Shown one piece after another: positions 35,358-44,100 of a stretch of 64,000 nt of DNA; positions within the stretch are counted from its first letter, which is position 1, and each line of letters begins with the position of its first letter. The stretch is from Gimesia sp. (GTDB lineage: Bacteria > Planctomycetota > Planctomycetia > Planctomycetales > Planctomycetaceae). The notes below the pieces were generated by a model that saw only the letters and a program-made list of their open reading frames with translations, was not told the DNA's origin and made no database searches. The stretch covers positions 434,001 through 498,000 of the forward strand of contig NZ_JAVJSQ010000004.1 in the NCBI RefSeq assembly GCF_040219335.1, given 5' to 3'. The position numbers were made by a program, and so were the translations under genes.

Positions 35358-36392
35358 TCAGGCGGGCGGCTGTATCGAAGCCCGCTGAATGAGCTGGACA
35401 GGAATCTGATAATGTTTCTGTTCGGGTGGTTTGCCGGTCCGGATCTGTTCCAGCAGTAAGCGGGCCGCCACGCGTCCCAGCTGGTTCACATCCTGGCTGA
35501 CCGAAGAGAGCGGTGCAGCCAGATAAGCGGCGAACGGGTGATCGTCGAATGCGATCAACGACAGATCACCGGGAATGGCGCGTCCCAGTTCGCTGGCCGC
35601 CCGCAGTGCGCCCAGTGCATTCTGGTTACTGAAAGCAAACAGCGCGGTGATCTCGGGACGTTCCGTGAGCAGTATTTTCGCGGCTGCATATCCGGAGGCT
35701 TCATCAAAATTGTGACCGGCGATCAGGCTCGGATCATACTTCAATCCCTGATCCTCCAAAGCGGCCTGCACGCCCGCCAGTCGTTCCCGGTTGGGCAGAG
35801 TCTCGGGCAATCCCTGTAACACGCCGATTGTCTTGTGCCCCGCCTCCAGGAGCTGCTGCATCCCCTCCCGGGCTCCTGCCCGATGATCGGATGTCACACT
35901 CACCAGCGCGGGATCGTCAAAACCACGATCGACCAGCACCAGGGGTAGTTTCTGTTTTGCCAGCGATTTCAAATGGCGGTTTTCGATCCCCACCGGGCAG
36001 ACCACCAGCCCTTCAATCTGACGGGCCTGTAGCTGGTCCACCAGCCGGGCCTCGGTCTCACTATTCTCCTGGCTGTCCGTCAACAGCACCGAATATCCCT
36101 CTTCCTCCGCCGCCAGGGTGATCTCCCGCGCAATCGCCGCAAAGAAAGGGTTCGCCACATTAGGCAGCACCACGCCCAGAAGTTTGGTCTGCTGAGAACG
36201 TAACGATCGCGCCAGCAGGCTGGGGGAGAACTGCAGCTTTTCAGCAGCTTTCCGCACCGACTGCTCGGTCGCACTGCTGATGCGATACGCTTCCGCCTTA
36301 CCGGAGAGGGCGCGTGAAGCCGTCGAAACACTCACTCCAGCAGCGGCAGCGACTTCTTTCAACGTAATCGATTTGTTTGCAGACTTGCTCAT
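35358..36392 (-). CDS. LacI-family transcriptional regulator of the ribose/nucleoside operon
   Basis: The N-terminal helix-turn-helix ITLKEVAAAAGVSVSTASRA is followed by the hinge helix (SPSLLARSLRSQQTKLLGVV) and a periplasmic-binding-protein-like ligand domain (LPLVLVDRGFD, FAFSNQNALGALRAASELG, LIAFDDHPFAAYL). It should bind ribose or a nucleoside-derived sugar and repress the operon. The ATG at 36392 has AAGGGG about five bases upstream. The alternative TTG at 36407 lies inside the palindromic operator and is rejected. Autoregulation is implied by that operator. Confidence 0.93.
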   Translation of the reverse strand: MSKSANKSITLKEVAAAAGVSVSTASRALSGKAEAYRISSATEQSVRKAAEKLQFSPSLLARSLRSQQTKLLGVVLPNVANPFFAAIAREITLAAEEEGYSVLLTDSQENSETEARLVDQLQARQIEGLVVCPVGIENRHLKSLAKQKLPLVLVDRGFDDPALVSVTSDHRAGAREGMQQLLEAGHKTIGVLQGLPETLPNRERLAGVQAALEDQGLKYDPSLIAGHNFDEASGYAAAKILLTERPEITALFAFSNQNALGALRAASELGRAIPGDLSLIAFDDHPFAAYLAAPLSSVSQDVNQLGRVAARLLLEQIRTGKPPEQKHYQIPVQLIQRASIQPPA

Positions 36393-36402
36393 GGAACCCC
36401 TT

Positions 36403-36420
36403 TGCACAATCGATTGTGCA
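36403..36420. promoter_or_regulatory. Palindromic LacI-type operator
   Basis: TGCACAATCGATTGTGCA is a perfect 18-bp palindrome with the central CG that LacI/PurR-type proteins favour. It sits 10 bp upstream of the regulator's ATG, immediately before its ribosome-binding site, so a bound repressor would block transcription of the whole operon. This is inferred from position and symmetry. Confidence 0.82.
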
Positions 36421-36491
36421 TATTACCAGATCAGTAGCGAAGATCAAGCAAAACAGGGATTTTCAGATTTAGAAATCAAACCAGGTGCGGC

Positions 36492-36673
36492 GTAGGGGCT
36501 GGCCTGTGTGCCTGCCCGCCTCGCGACAGACGAATCAGTTGACACTTCAAACGGGACCGGATACCAATCTCAAAAAACACGAAACAGGGTGCCCCCTCAA
36601 TATTTCTCGAAACCTCAATGCCGGGTGGTACCGGATGTAATCCGGTATTGCCGCAGGCAACAGGAGGTCACAG
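36492..36673. repeat. Intergenic hairpin repeat, copy R1 (modules A then B)
   Basis: Module A (GTAGGGGCTGGCCTGTGTGC at its start) runs 36492-36521. Module B runs about 36623-36673 and contains the stem TACCGGAT-GTA-ATCCGGTA at 36629-36647, then TTGCC-GCA-GGCAA and AGGAGGTCACAG. Between them a piece with ACCGGATACCA matches part of copy R4. The gene-free interval 36421-36815 shows nothing else apart from this repeat. Confidence 0.85.
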
Positions 36674-36815
36674 GGAGCACGCTGTCTGTGATGAAGAGCG
36701 CGCCTCACTTTAAAGAAAGATCATACAGATCGGCTCGGCCCGGAAAAGGTAAATATCCGCCACCAGATAATTCTTTTAAAAAGACGACTGATCAACGTTA
36801 AATCCATCCCGTTAT

Positions 36816-38063
36816 TCACTCATCCAACGGAAACTCTTCCAGAATCCGACGGGCCGGCTCTATGTCTCCCGCCAGGAGCAGTGAGACGGCTTCATCCAGC
36901 TTTACCGTCACGGTCTGCTCACCCGCATACTGTTTCTTGAGTCGATACCACAACACCGGCAGCCGTAAATCGCGGGCCGTCCCTGACACCTTCCGGGGAG
37001 ACCTGGCACCAACAAACGAGCGGATGATCTCCAGATTCCGATAGCCCCCTTTTAGCTGTGGTTCCACCACGGTTCCTTCGCCATAATCGTTCCAGGTCGC
37101 GACCTGAATCAGCGGCGTCTTGCTCTCGGCTGCCAGCTGCAACGTTTCCTGTAAGGTCTTTCCATACCGGGCGTCGATTGCCCCATAGCTCTCATGCAGG
37201 CCCGCCTGCTGATAGATGTCGTGAAAGCCGGGAAAGGCAACTGATATAACCGTCTCCTGTGGCGCTCGTGCGTAGTACTCAGTGAGCCGTTTCCGCCACA
37301 TTTCCGGCGTGACCGTTTTCCCGCCGGAAACGGGGGGCCAGGCAAAGAGTCCATCCAGACCGGCGGGTTGAACCAGATGCGGCAATCCACAGATCAGCGG
37401 CGAATGCTTCAAGCCGCCTCTCAATTCTTTCCACTGTGATTGATTTAAATACTGAGGACCGAAAACCAGCAGCAAAGGCTTGCCGTCAACCCGTAGATAA
37501 GCGTCGTCGTCAAACCAGTGCTCGCCCAGCCAGCCCATCACGGATTTCCCCTGAGCCATCACCTGAGAGGCGGGAATCTGTTTTCCGTCCACCAGATGTT
37601 TGAGTGTCTGGTCTTCGTAGCAGATCGCGAACTTCAACCCGGCCCGTTTCACAAATTTGATCAGGTGCTGCGTGTTACGGTGCACCATTCCATAATCGCG
37701 AAAATCCGTGATCCCGTACCAGTCGATGATCACACCCTCGATCCCTGCCAGCTTCATGAGCAAGACCTGACACTCCAGCACATCGGGATCATTCGAATCA
37801 TACAGTCCGATGACAGGGGGATCATGCGTGGCCGCTTCTCTGATCCCTTTTCCTGCCAGCTTGTCCGGATTGAAATGCCCCATCGTCCAGTGCCAGCCCC
37901 ATTGGCCGCTGACCGGCTTTGACGCATACCAGGGCATGTAATGCACGCAGACCGGTTGCTCAGCCTGTGCAGAAATCTGAGACAGCAGAAACACCAAAAG
38001 CATGCTGCCCGCAGACAGCATGCTTTTGACTCGAAATAGAAATCTGAACCGCAGCCACTTCAC
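36816..38063 (-). CDS. Secreted GH71/99-like glycoside hydrolase
   Basis: After a basic, hydrophobic leader (MLSAGSMLLVFLLSQISAQA) the 415-residue product shows the opening VHYMPWYASKPVSGQWGWHW of GH99/GH71-like enzymes. It goes on with GVIIDWYGITDFRDYGMV and LIQVATWNDYGEGTVVEP, where acidic residues sit at barrel strand ends. This fits an (alpha/beta)8 retaining glycosidase acting on exported polysaccharide, perhaps mannan-type. The frame begins with GTG at 38063; an ATG at 38021 would give a more usual signal peptide, and neither has a strong ribosome-binding site. The end of the PQQ-propeller gene lies 3 bp upstream of the GTG. Confidence 0.78.
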   Translation of the reverse strand: MKWLRFRFLFRVKSMLSAGSMLLVFLLSQISAQAEQPVCVHYMPWYASKPVSGQWGWHWTMGHFNPDKLAGKGIREAATHDPPVIGLYDSNDPDVLECQVLLMKLAGIEGVIIDWYGITDFRDYGMVHRNTQHLIKFVKRAGLKFAICYEDQTLKHLVDGKQIPASQVMAQGKSVMGWLGEHWFDDDAYLRVDGKPLLLVFGPQYLNQSQWKELRGGLKHSPLICGLPHLVQPAGLDGLFAWPPVSGGKTVTPEMWRKRLTEYYARAPQETVISVAFPGFHDIYQQAGLHESYGAIDARYGKTLQETLQLAAESKTPLIQVATWNDYGEGTVVEPQLKGGYRNLEIIRSFVGARSPRKVSGTARDLRLPVLWYRLKKQYAGEQTVTVKLDEAVSLLLAGDIEPARRILEEFPLDE

Positions 38064-38065
38064 AA

Positions 38066-39565
38066 TTATTTCAATCCTATAGAATACAGATGCTTGCGGG
38101 TCCGAATAAACAACCGCCCGTCAGCGATCGCCGGGGTCCCCAGAATCGAATCCCCCATGTCGTTCTTGGCGATGATCTTCTGCTCGGGACCGTCTTCCAG
38201 CACCACGATCTTTCCGTTCTCGCCAGCGACGTAAATCTTCCCGTCGCCATAAATCGGAGAGGCGAAGTATTCGCATTCGTTCTGAATCCGTTTCGGGCCC
38301 CAGACCTTCTTGCCTTTGTCGATTTCATAACAGGTCGAAATCCCGCCCCCTTTGACCAGGAACATCCGGTTCTCTGTCACCAGCGGCGAGACGATATGGT
38401 CGGTGTACTTGGTCTTATGCTTCCAGAGCAGATGCGATTTCGTTACGTCGCCGCGTCCGCCCCCTTTGACGGCCAGTACGAACTCCTGGGCTGGTTCTTC
38501 ACCAAACTTGGCACCTGCCTCGTTACCGGGAGGCAGAAACGCGATGTCCAGCTCTTCCCCTTCCAGCGCACCGTCTTTATTCAGATCGCCCCGGTCGAAG
38601 GTCTTCTTGTAGAACGCCTCGGGTACTTTGGTCTTACCCACAAACGCCTGGATCTCTTCCTTGGTCACCTTACCATCGCTGTTACCGGTCTCCCAGCGGT
38701 CGATCGAAGCCAGCCACTGATTGGCAATCCCGCCACTCTGCAATGAGACATAGATGATCCCGTCCCGGCTGACCGGCGTGGTTTTGATATTTCGCAACAG
38801 CGTTTGCGCACTCCACAGTCGCTTGCCGGTCTGCGGATCGTAGCCGATCAGTTTCCCGGTACCGGCCACCACGATCTCATCCCCTTTATCCGTTTCACAG
38901 ATCACCGGATGCGAATAATTCACGGCCTGGTCGCTGCGGTCATCTTTCCAGACAATCTTGCCGGTCTTTTTATCGAAGGCATAAAATGCCGGCGCCAGGT
39001 CATCGTCCTGACAGAACAGCACCAGGTCCTTATACAGAGTCGGGGACATCCCCGCGCCCCATTTGAATACGAAGTAGGGGACCGGCAGTTCCTGTTTCCA
39101 GACATCCGCCCCCGTTTCCGCATCGACGGCCAGCATCCCCAGTGTGCTGAAGTAGAAGTAAACCCGCTCGTCATCGGCAGCCGGAGTCGTGGCAGCGAAG
39201 CTGTTGGTTTTGTGAATCTCTAAAAGCTCGCCCGTTTTCCAGGTCCGCTCCCACAGTTTCTTACCGGTCTCGGCGTCAAAGGCGTACAGGCCGACCTTCT
39301 CCTTGTCGACCATTCCCGAAGTAAATACGCGTCCGCCCGCAACCACCGGACAGCCGATGCCGTCGCCCAGTTCTGCAGACCAGATCACATTTTTCTGATC
39401 GTCGAACTCAGCCGGCAGTTTATGTTTCTCAGTGGAAACCCCAGAGCAGTTCGGGCCGCGGAACTGAGGCCAGTCCTCCGCCTGGGCAGGACGCATCCCG
39501 TTGATCCCGGTGAAACATAGAACCTGTAAAGCCAGCAACAAACATTGATTCCGTAACGAAAGCAT
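38066..39565 (-). CDS. Secreted PQQ-like beta-propeller with inserted EF-hand pair
   Basis: A signal peptide (LLLALQVLCFTGINGMRPAQA) precedes WPQFRGPNCSGVS, the typical start of planctomycete PQQ-propeller proteins. Blades are recognisable from YAFDAETGKKLWERTW, AVDAETGADVWKQELP, AFDKKTGKIVWKD and YDPQTGKRLWSAQ. Between blades, residues 289-338 contain two EF-hand loops, the first degenerate (DRWETGNSDGKVTKEE) and the second canonical (DLNKDGALEGEE). Calcium binding there may lock the propeller. No catalytic dehydrogenase ligands were identified, so it is probably a binding or scaffold protein at the cell surface. Confidence 0.85.
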   Translation of the reverse strand: MLSLRNQCLLLALQVLCFTGINGMRPAQAEDWPQFRGPNCSGVSTEKHKLPAEFDDQKNVIWSAELGDGIGCPVVAGGRVFTSGMVDKEKVGLYAFDAETGKKLWERTWKTGELLEIHKTNSFAATTPAADDERVYFYFSTLGMLAVDAETGADVWKQELPVPYFVFKWGAGMSPTLYKDLVLFCQDDDLAPAFYAFDKKTGKIVWKDDRSDQAVNYSHPVICETDKGDEIVVAGTGKLIGYDPQTGKRLWSAQTLLRNIKTTPVSRDGIIYVSLQSGGIANQWLASIDRWETGNSDGKVTKEEIQAFVGKTKVPEAFYKKTFDRGDLNKDGALEGEELDIAFLPPGNEAGAKFGEEPAQEFVLAVKGGGRGDVTKSHLLWKHKTKYTDHIVSPLVTENRMFLVKGGGISTCYEIDKGKKVWGPKRIQNECEYFASPIYGDGKIYVAGENGKIVVLEDGPEQKIIAKNDMGDSILGTPAIADGRLFIRTRKHLYSIGLK

Positions 39566-39866
39566 TCCCTGAATCTCCTGCGATCTGAAAGAGAGATGAC
39601 GTAGCGCGATGAACTTGAGTCTTCAGTACCTGATTATCTGTTATCCAATGTAACTGCATGTCACTACAAAACCTACAACAGAAACCGACTTTTTTTGGAC
39701 CCGGAAAAACACATAAAAAACCTTACATATTATAGAGACAGCCCGCCGATGAATTGTTAGAATGTCCCGACAGAAGTTTCTGGCCGCCTCGCCGGGACTT
39801 CCTACTGCTGGCACGAGCAGGAATCGAATTCACGTAACAGACTGAATAGAACGAAAGGTTAACCCC
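39566..39866. other. Divergent promoter region between PQQ-propeller and DUF1501 genes
   Basis: This stretch of about 300 bp separates genes transcribed away from each other. It contains an AT-rich part at 39690-39745 with TATTATAGAG, which could be a -10 region for the DUF1501 gene. I found no operator or hairpin that stands out. Confidence 0.35.
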
Positions 39867-41306
39867 ATGTTCTCGATTCTGAATCAGCCCCAGCGCGCCG
39901 CGGGAAAGATGTCCCGTCGCGATGTCCTCACCACCGGCGGAGCAGGGCTCCTCGGTCTCTCGCTCCCGAAAATGCTGCAGGCGGAACAGCAGCAGGTCGA
40001 CAACCCGTTTCAGGGTGGTCGCGCGAAATCTGTCATCTTCCTGTTCCTCTTCGGCGGCCCGAGTCAGCTCGAAACCTTCGACATGAAGCCGGAAGCACCC
40101 AGCGAAATCCGCGGTCCGTTCCAGCCCATCGACTGTCGTACTCCGGGACTGCTCATCAGCGAACATCTGCCGCGACTGGCGAATGTCTCCGATAAATTCT
40201 CCGTCGTCCGCAGCATGACGCACACCTTCAACGATCACAGTGGCGGCGGACATTACATTCAGACGGGACAACGCTGGCACCTTCCCATCGGCGGTGGTTT
40301 CGATGCGACTCCCAAAGACTGGCCTTCAATGGGATCGGTCGTCGAATACCTGACCCAGCACACACCCGGCGGACTCGAACGCGATCTCCCCAACTACACC
40401 GTGCTCCCCAATCGACTCGGTCGCCTGCAGGCCGGCGGTCGCTATATCCGCCCCGGCGAATACGCGGGCTGGCTGGGACGCGCCTACAATCCGCTCTCCA
40501 CCACCGTGGACAGCCGCGACTCGACTGACAATCCCTACTGGCGCGACTGCACCGATAAAGAACTCAGTTACCAGATTGAGGGGCTCGCCCCTGAAGTCCC
40601 CCTGTCGACGATTCAGCGTCGCATCGATCTGCTCAAGCACTTCGATCTGATGAAACGCAACTTCGACAAGGAGGACGCGCAGATCTTCGACCGCTTTCGA
40701 CAACGGGCGCTCGCCCTTTTGACTTCCGACAACACCCGTAACGCTCTCGACATCAAGCAGGAACCGGATGCCCTCCGCGATCAATACGGGCGGCACCTCT
40801 TCGGCCAGTCCTGTCTGATGGCCCGCCGCCTCGTCGAATCGGGTGTGCGTTTCGTCACCGTGCATTATGACTGTGTGGACGGCTACAGCTGGGACTCGCA
40901 TCGCAACAGTGACGATGTTAAACAGAACCTGCTGCCGACCTTCGACCAGGGCTGCGCCACACTGCTGGCCGACCTGGAACAGCGGGGCATGCTCGACGAA
41001 ACTCTCGTCGTCGCCCTGGGTGAAATGGGCCGCACTCCCAAACCAAACAAGAGCTGGGGCCGCGGCCACTGGAGTCAGCTCTTCCCGGCACTACTCGCCG
41101 GAGCAGGCATCCAGGGAGGCGCTACTTACGGCAGTTCCGACCGCCAGGCCACCAAACCGATTGAGCACCCCACCACTCCCGAAGACCTCGCCGCCACCAT
41201 CTACTGGGCGCTGGGGATCGACCCGGGCCTGATGCTCCCCGACTCCCTCGAACGCCCCATCCCCATCAACGACGGCGGCGAACCACTCAAACAGCTCTTT
41301 GCTTGA
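39867..41306 (+). CDS. DUF1501 family secreted protein
   Basis: The 479-residue protein starts with a twin-arginine-like leader (SRRDVLTTGGAGLLGLSLP). The DUF1501 body follows: KSVIFLFLFGGPSQLETFDM, RSMTHTFNDHSGGGHYIQTG, GVRFVTVHYDCVDGYSWDSH and LVVALGEMGRTPKPNKSWGR then GHW. This family belongs to the alkaline-phosphatase/sulfatase superfamily and is strongly expanded in planctomycetes; its substrate is unknown. AAAGG lies about eight bases before the ATG. It is usually paired with a DUF1549/DUF1553 cytochrome-type gene, and no such partner is here. Confidence 0.92.
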   Translation: MFSILNQPQRAAGKMSRRDVLTTGGAGLLGLSLPKMLQAEQQQVDNPFQGGRAKSVIFLFLFGGPSQLETFDMKPEAPSEIRGPFQPIDCRTPGLLISEHLPRLANVSDKFSVVRSMTHTFNDHSGGGHYIQTGQRWHLPIGGGFDATPKDWPSMGSVVEYLTQHTPGGLERDLPNYTVLPNRLGRLQAGGRYIRPGEYAGWLGRAYNPLSTTVDSRDSTDNPYWRDCTDKELSYQIEGLAPEVPLSTIQRRIDLLKHFDLMKRNFDKEDAQIFDRFRQRALALLTSDNTRNALDIKQEPDALRDQYGRHLFGQSCLMARRLVESGVRFVTVHYDCVDGYSWDSHRNSDDVKQNLLPTFDQGCATLLADLEQRGMLDETLVVALGEMGRTPKPNKSWGRGHWSQLFPALLAGAGIQGGATYGSSDRQATKPIEHPTTPEDLAATIYWALGIDPGLMLPDSLERPIPINDGGEPLKQLFA

Positions 41307-41329
41307 ACCTTCTCGAGATGATTCCCTGC

Positions 41330-41466
41330 GTAGGGGCGGTGCCCATGTGCCCGCCCGCCTCTTGACGTCACGTCGACAGTGAAACACACCAGGGGAACCA
41401 GCTAAACGCTCCCCGGGGTGGTCCCGAATGTAATTCGGGATTACCGCAGGCAACAGGAGGTCGCAG
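41330..41466. repeat. Intergenic hairpin repeat, copy R2 (modules A then B)
   Basis: Module A at 41330-41360 is followed by module B at about 41416-41466 with stem TCCCGAAT-GTA-ATTCGGGA at 41422-41440 and the ending AGGAGGTCGCAG. It starts 23 bp after the DUF1501 stop. Confidence 0.87.
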
Positions 41467-41744
41467 AGCACACTCTCCCAGTTTGTGGTTCGACCGCCAA
41501 ACTCCCACCTGCCCAAATCCCAGCCTGTCGTGTTCCTCACTGAACGTCCCTCTCATCAACCTGCTCATATTGAACTTGATCGGCTCTTTCCGAATCATAT
41601 CTTGTTGCAATTGTGCTTCGCGCGCGAGGCGGACGATGCGTGCACTGGAACACGACGCACCACTGACCCAGATGCACCTGAATCAACGTCGAATTTTCCC
41701 GTTTTTCACCGGAACAGTTTGAACCGTTTCTCAATGTCTCGTCC

Positions 41745-41808
41745 CATTTCAAATCATTTCGGAGCATACTCAACGCATTTCAAATCATTCTCACCTGAAT
41801 TTCAGGTG
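41745..41808. promoter_or_regulatory. Direct repeats and 17-bp palindrome upstream of FG-GAP gene
   Basis: CATTTCAAATCATT occurs at 41745-41758 and 41776-41789, exactly 31 bp apart, about three helical turns. It is followed by CACCTGAA-T-TTCAGGTG at 41792-41808. Such an arrangement can be a binding site for a dimeric regulator. The interval 41307-42124 has no convincing gene. Confidence 0.45.
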
Positions 41809-42124
41809 CACTCGCAGTGAATTCAGAATACGAATTCCGCTTGACGCCCTCGCGCCGTTCCGGAAGATGGCATCCGTTCGCAGCCGTGTGTAAAAACATC
41901 GCCTGCCATCACCCACAAACATAACCATCGACACCGACGGGAACAGGCAAAAACCGTCAGTGTCTGCTGGACGTACTGCGCAAATTGAACTGTGAAGCGG
42001 GAACTACTCGCTTCCGTAACGGAACACGATCTCCAAAATTCCTTGCATTCCCGACCGCAATCGGCTCCAATCATGGTTGTAAACATCATCCCGCCTGTTC
42101 CCGTGTCTCGATAAAAGGTTTCCC

Positions 42125-43291
42125 ATGTTGCGCTCAGCCTTGATCACCGCCTGCCTGTTCTCGACCTCCCTCTGTTTCGCCGCAGATGAGACGCCGCAAT
42201 TCAAATCGCAGACCATCGACGATACCGTCGAGATCGGCTACGGCACCGCCATCGACGACGTCAACGGAGATGGAAAACCAGACATCCTGCTGGCCGACAA
42301 AAAAGAATTCGTCTGGTACGAAAACCCAACCTGGCAGCGACACGTCATCGCCGAGAACCTGACCGAACGCGACAATGTCTGCATCGCCGCCCGCGATATT
42401 GATGGCGACGGAAAAGTCGAAATCGCCGTCGGCGGGCAATGGAATCCCGGCGACACCCTGAATTCCGGCGCGGTCTTCTATCTCGTTCCCCCCGCCGACC
42501 GCAGCCAACTCTGGGAACCGGTGAAGCTCCCCCACCAGCCGGTCGTACATCGCATGCGCTGGGTCAAACTGGACGATCAGAAGTTCGCACTCGTCGTTTC
42601 CCCTCTGCACGGAAAAGGCAACAAGCGGGGCGAAGGGGCCGGCGTCAAACTCATCGCTTACGAAAAGCCGGACAACCCTCAGGACGAGTGGCAGCAGACC
42701 GTCATCGAAGACACGATGCACGTCACTCACAATCTCGATCCTGCCCAGTGGATCCCATCCACACCGGCCGAAGAAATTCTCTACGCCGGCCGCGAAGGGG
42801 CCATGCTGCTCACCTACCAGAACGGCAAATGGTCCACGCAGAAATTTCCCCTCATTGAAGGGAGCGGAGAAATCCGCATGGGCCGCCTGGCTCACGACAG
42901 TCAGTTCATCGCCACCATCGAACCCCTGCACGGTGATCGTCTGGTACTCTACCAGTCAGCTGCCTCGAACAAGGGAATCGACCAGCGTCAGGTTCTGGAC
43001 GACAACATTCAAGCCGGCCACGCGGTCGCCACGGCAGACCTGTTCGGTGATTCGCGACAGGAAATCGTCGCAGGCTGGCGCACGCCCAACAAAGATCAGA
43101 AGGTGGGCGTCAAAGTCTACTGGGCCACCGACGCTTCAGGAAAAACGTGGGAGTCAGCCTGGATCGACAACAACGGCATGGCCTGTGAAGACCTGCGTCT
43201 GGGCGACCTGAACGGCGACGGCAAAATTGACATCGTCGCCGCCGGTCGCAATTCCCATAATCTGAAGATCTACTGGAACGAATCGAAGTAG
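42125..43291 (+). CDS. Secreted FG-GAP/VCBS-repeat protein
   Basis: A signal peptide (LITACLFSTSLCFA) leads to a 388-residue protein with calcium-type repeat loops: DDVNGDGKPDILLAD, RDIDGDGKVEIAVGG and GDLNGDGKIDIVAAG. These are FG-GAP/VCBS blades of a propeller, typical of surface or extracellular binding proteins in planctomycetes. AAAGG lies five bases before the ATG. The three-residue spacing of the loops at both ends of the protein suggests one closed propeller. The ligand is unknown. Confidence 0.82.
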   Translation: MLRSALITACLFSTSLCFAADETPQFKSQTIDDTVEIGYGTAIDDVNGDGKPDILLADKKEFVWYENPTWQRHVIAENLTERDNVCIAARDIDGDGKVEIAVGGQWNPGDTLNSGAVFYLVPPADRSQLWEPVKLPHQPVVHRMRWVKLDDQKFALVVSPLHGKGNKRGEGAGVKLIAYEKPDNPQDEWQQTVIEDTMHVTHNLDPAQWIPSTPAEEILYAGREGAMLLTYQNGKWSTQKFPLIEGSGEIRMGRLAHDSQFIATIEPLHGDRLVLYQSAASNKGIDQRQVLDDNIQAGHAVATADLFGDSRQEIVAGWRTPNKDQKVGVKVYWATDASGKTWESAWIDNNGMACEDLRLGDLNGDGKIDIVAAGRNSHNLKIYWNESK

Positions 43292-43300
43292 ACCGACCGG

Positions 43301-44062
43301 CTACATCGTCCTGCCGCCATCGACGACCAGCAGCTGTCCGGTGGAGAGTGATGTTCCCAGCGCAAGATAGACCACAGTATCCGCGATGTCTTCCGGCAGG
43401 GCAGGGCGGGGAATCGGGTACTCGGAGGTCATCTCCGCCAGCTGCTCATCGGTCATCACCCGCTTCAGCCAGCGGCTGTCGATCGGACCGGGGCAGACAG
43501 AGTTCACGCGAATCTCGGGGCCCAGGGCGCGGGCCAGCGATTTCGTCATCGTATTCAGCGCTCCCTTACTCGCACAGTAAGGCACACTCGAACCGCGTCC
43601 ATCAACGCCTGCCGTCGAACTCACGTTCACCGCCGCGCCAATATCACTCTCGCGCAACAGCTTCGCGGCGGCACGGATACAGAAGAAGGGCCCCTTCAGA
43701 TTCACGCCCAGCAGGCGATCCCAGATCTCCTCGGTTACCGCGTCCAGGTCGGTGTGTTCGATGAATTCGGTAGTCCCCGCATTATTCACGAGCACATCCA
43801 GTCGCCCCCATTTCTCTTCAACCTCGCCCACCATCTTCTTGACGCCGGCATCATCGCTGACATCGCACTGAATCAACAGCGCCTGCACACCCAGTTCTTC
43901 CACCAGCGTTTTGGTTTCCTCGGCTTCTGCCTGGCTCTGCGAATAGTTGACGACAATGTCAAAGCCCTCTTCGGCCAGCCGCAAGGCACAGGCCCGACCC
44001 ACGCCTGTGGCAGAACCGGTAATCAGGGCTACGTAATTATCATTCATCAGGGTTGTTTCCAT
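43301..44062 (-). CDS. Short-chain dehydrogenase/reductase (FabG-like)
   Basis: The protein has the nucleotide-binding motif TGSATGVGRACALRL, the NNAGT loop and the catalytic set with SSTAGVDGRGSSVPYCASKG (Ser, Tyr-x-x-x-Lys). LAMGTSLSTGQ-type residues near the C-terminus read LALGTSLSTGQLLVVDGGR. It reduces or oxidises a small substrate with NAD(P)H in the cytoplasm. METTLM at 44062 or MNDNY at 44047 may be the start; purines (GGAAA) fit the second better. It is 38 bp downstream of the enolase-superfamily gene on the same strand, so the two may work in one catabolic route. Confidence 0.88.
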   Translation of the reverse strand: METTLMNDNYVALITGSATGVGRACALRLAEEGFDIVVNYSQSQAEAEETKTLVEELGVQALLIQCDVSDDAGVKKMVGEVEEKWGRLDVLVNNAGTTEFIEHTDLDAVTEEIWDRLLGVNLKGPFFCIRAAAKLLRESDIGAAVNVSSTAGVDGRGSSVPYCASKGALNTMTKSLARALGPEIRVNSVCPGPIDSRWLKRVMTDEQLAEMTSEYPIPRPALPEDIADTVVYLALGTSLSTGQLLVVDGGRTM

Positions 44063-44100
44063 ATAAGACTTGTGTTTGAGAAAGCACGAATCAGCAGAGC

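Noticed and set aside
36508-36801. A 97-residue plus-strand frame between the regulator and GH71/99-like genes
   Set aside because: It runs through repeat copy R1; similar frames appear at other copies, so it is a by-product of the repeat.
38090-38746. A 218-residue plus-strand frame opposite the PQQ-propeller gene
   Set aside because: Composition and position fit a shadow of the minus-strand propeller repeats.
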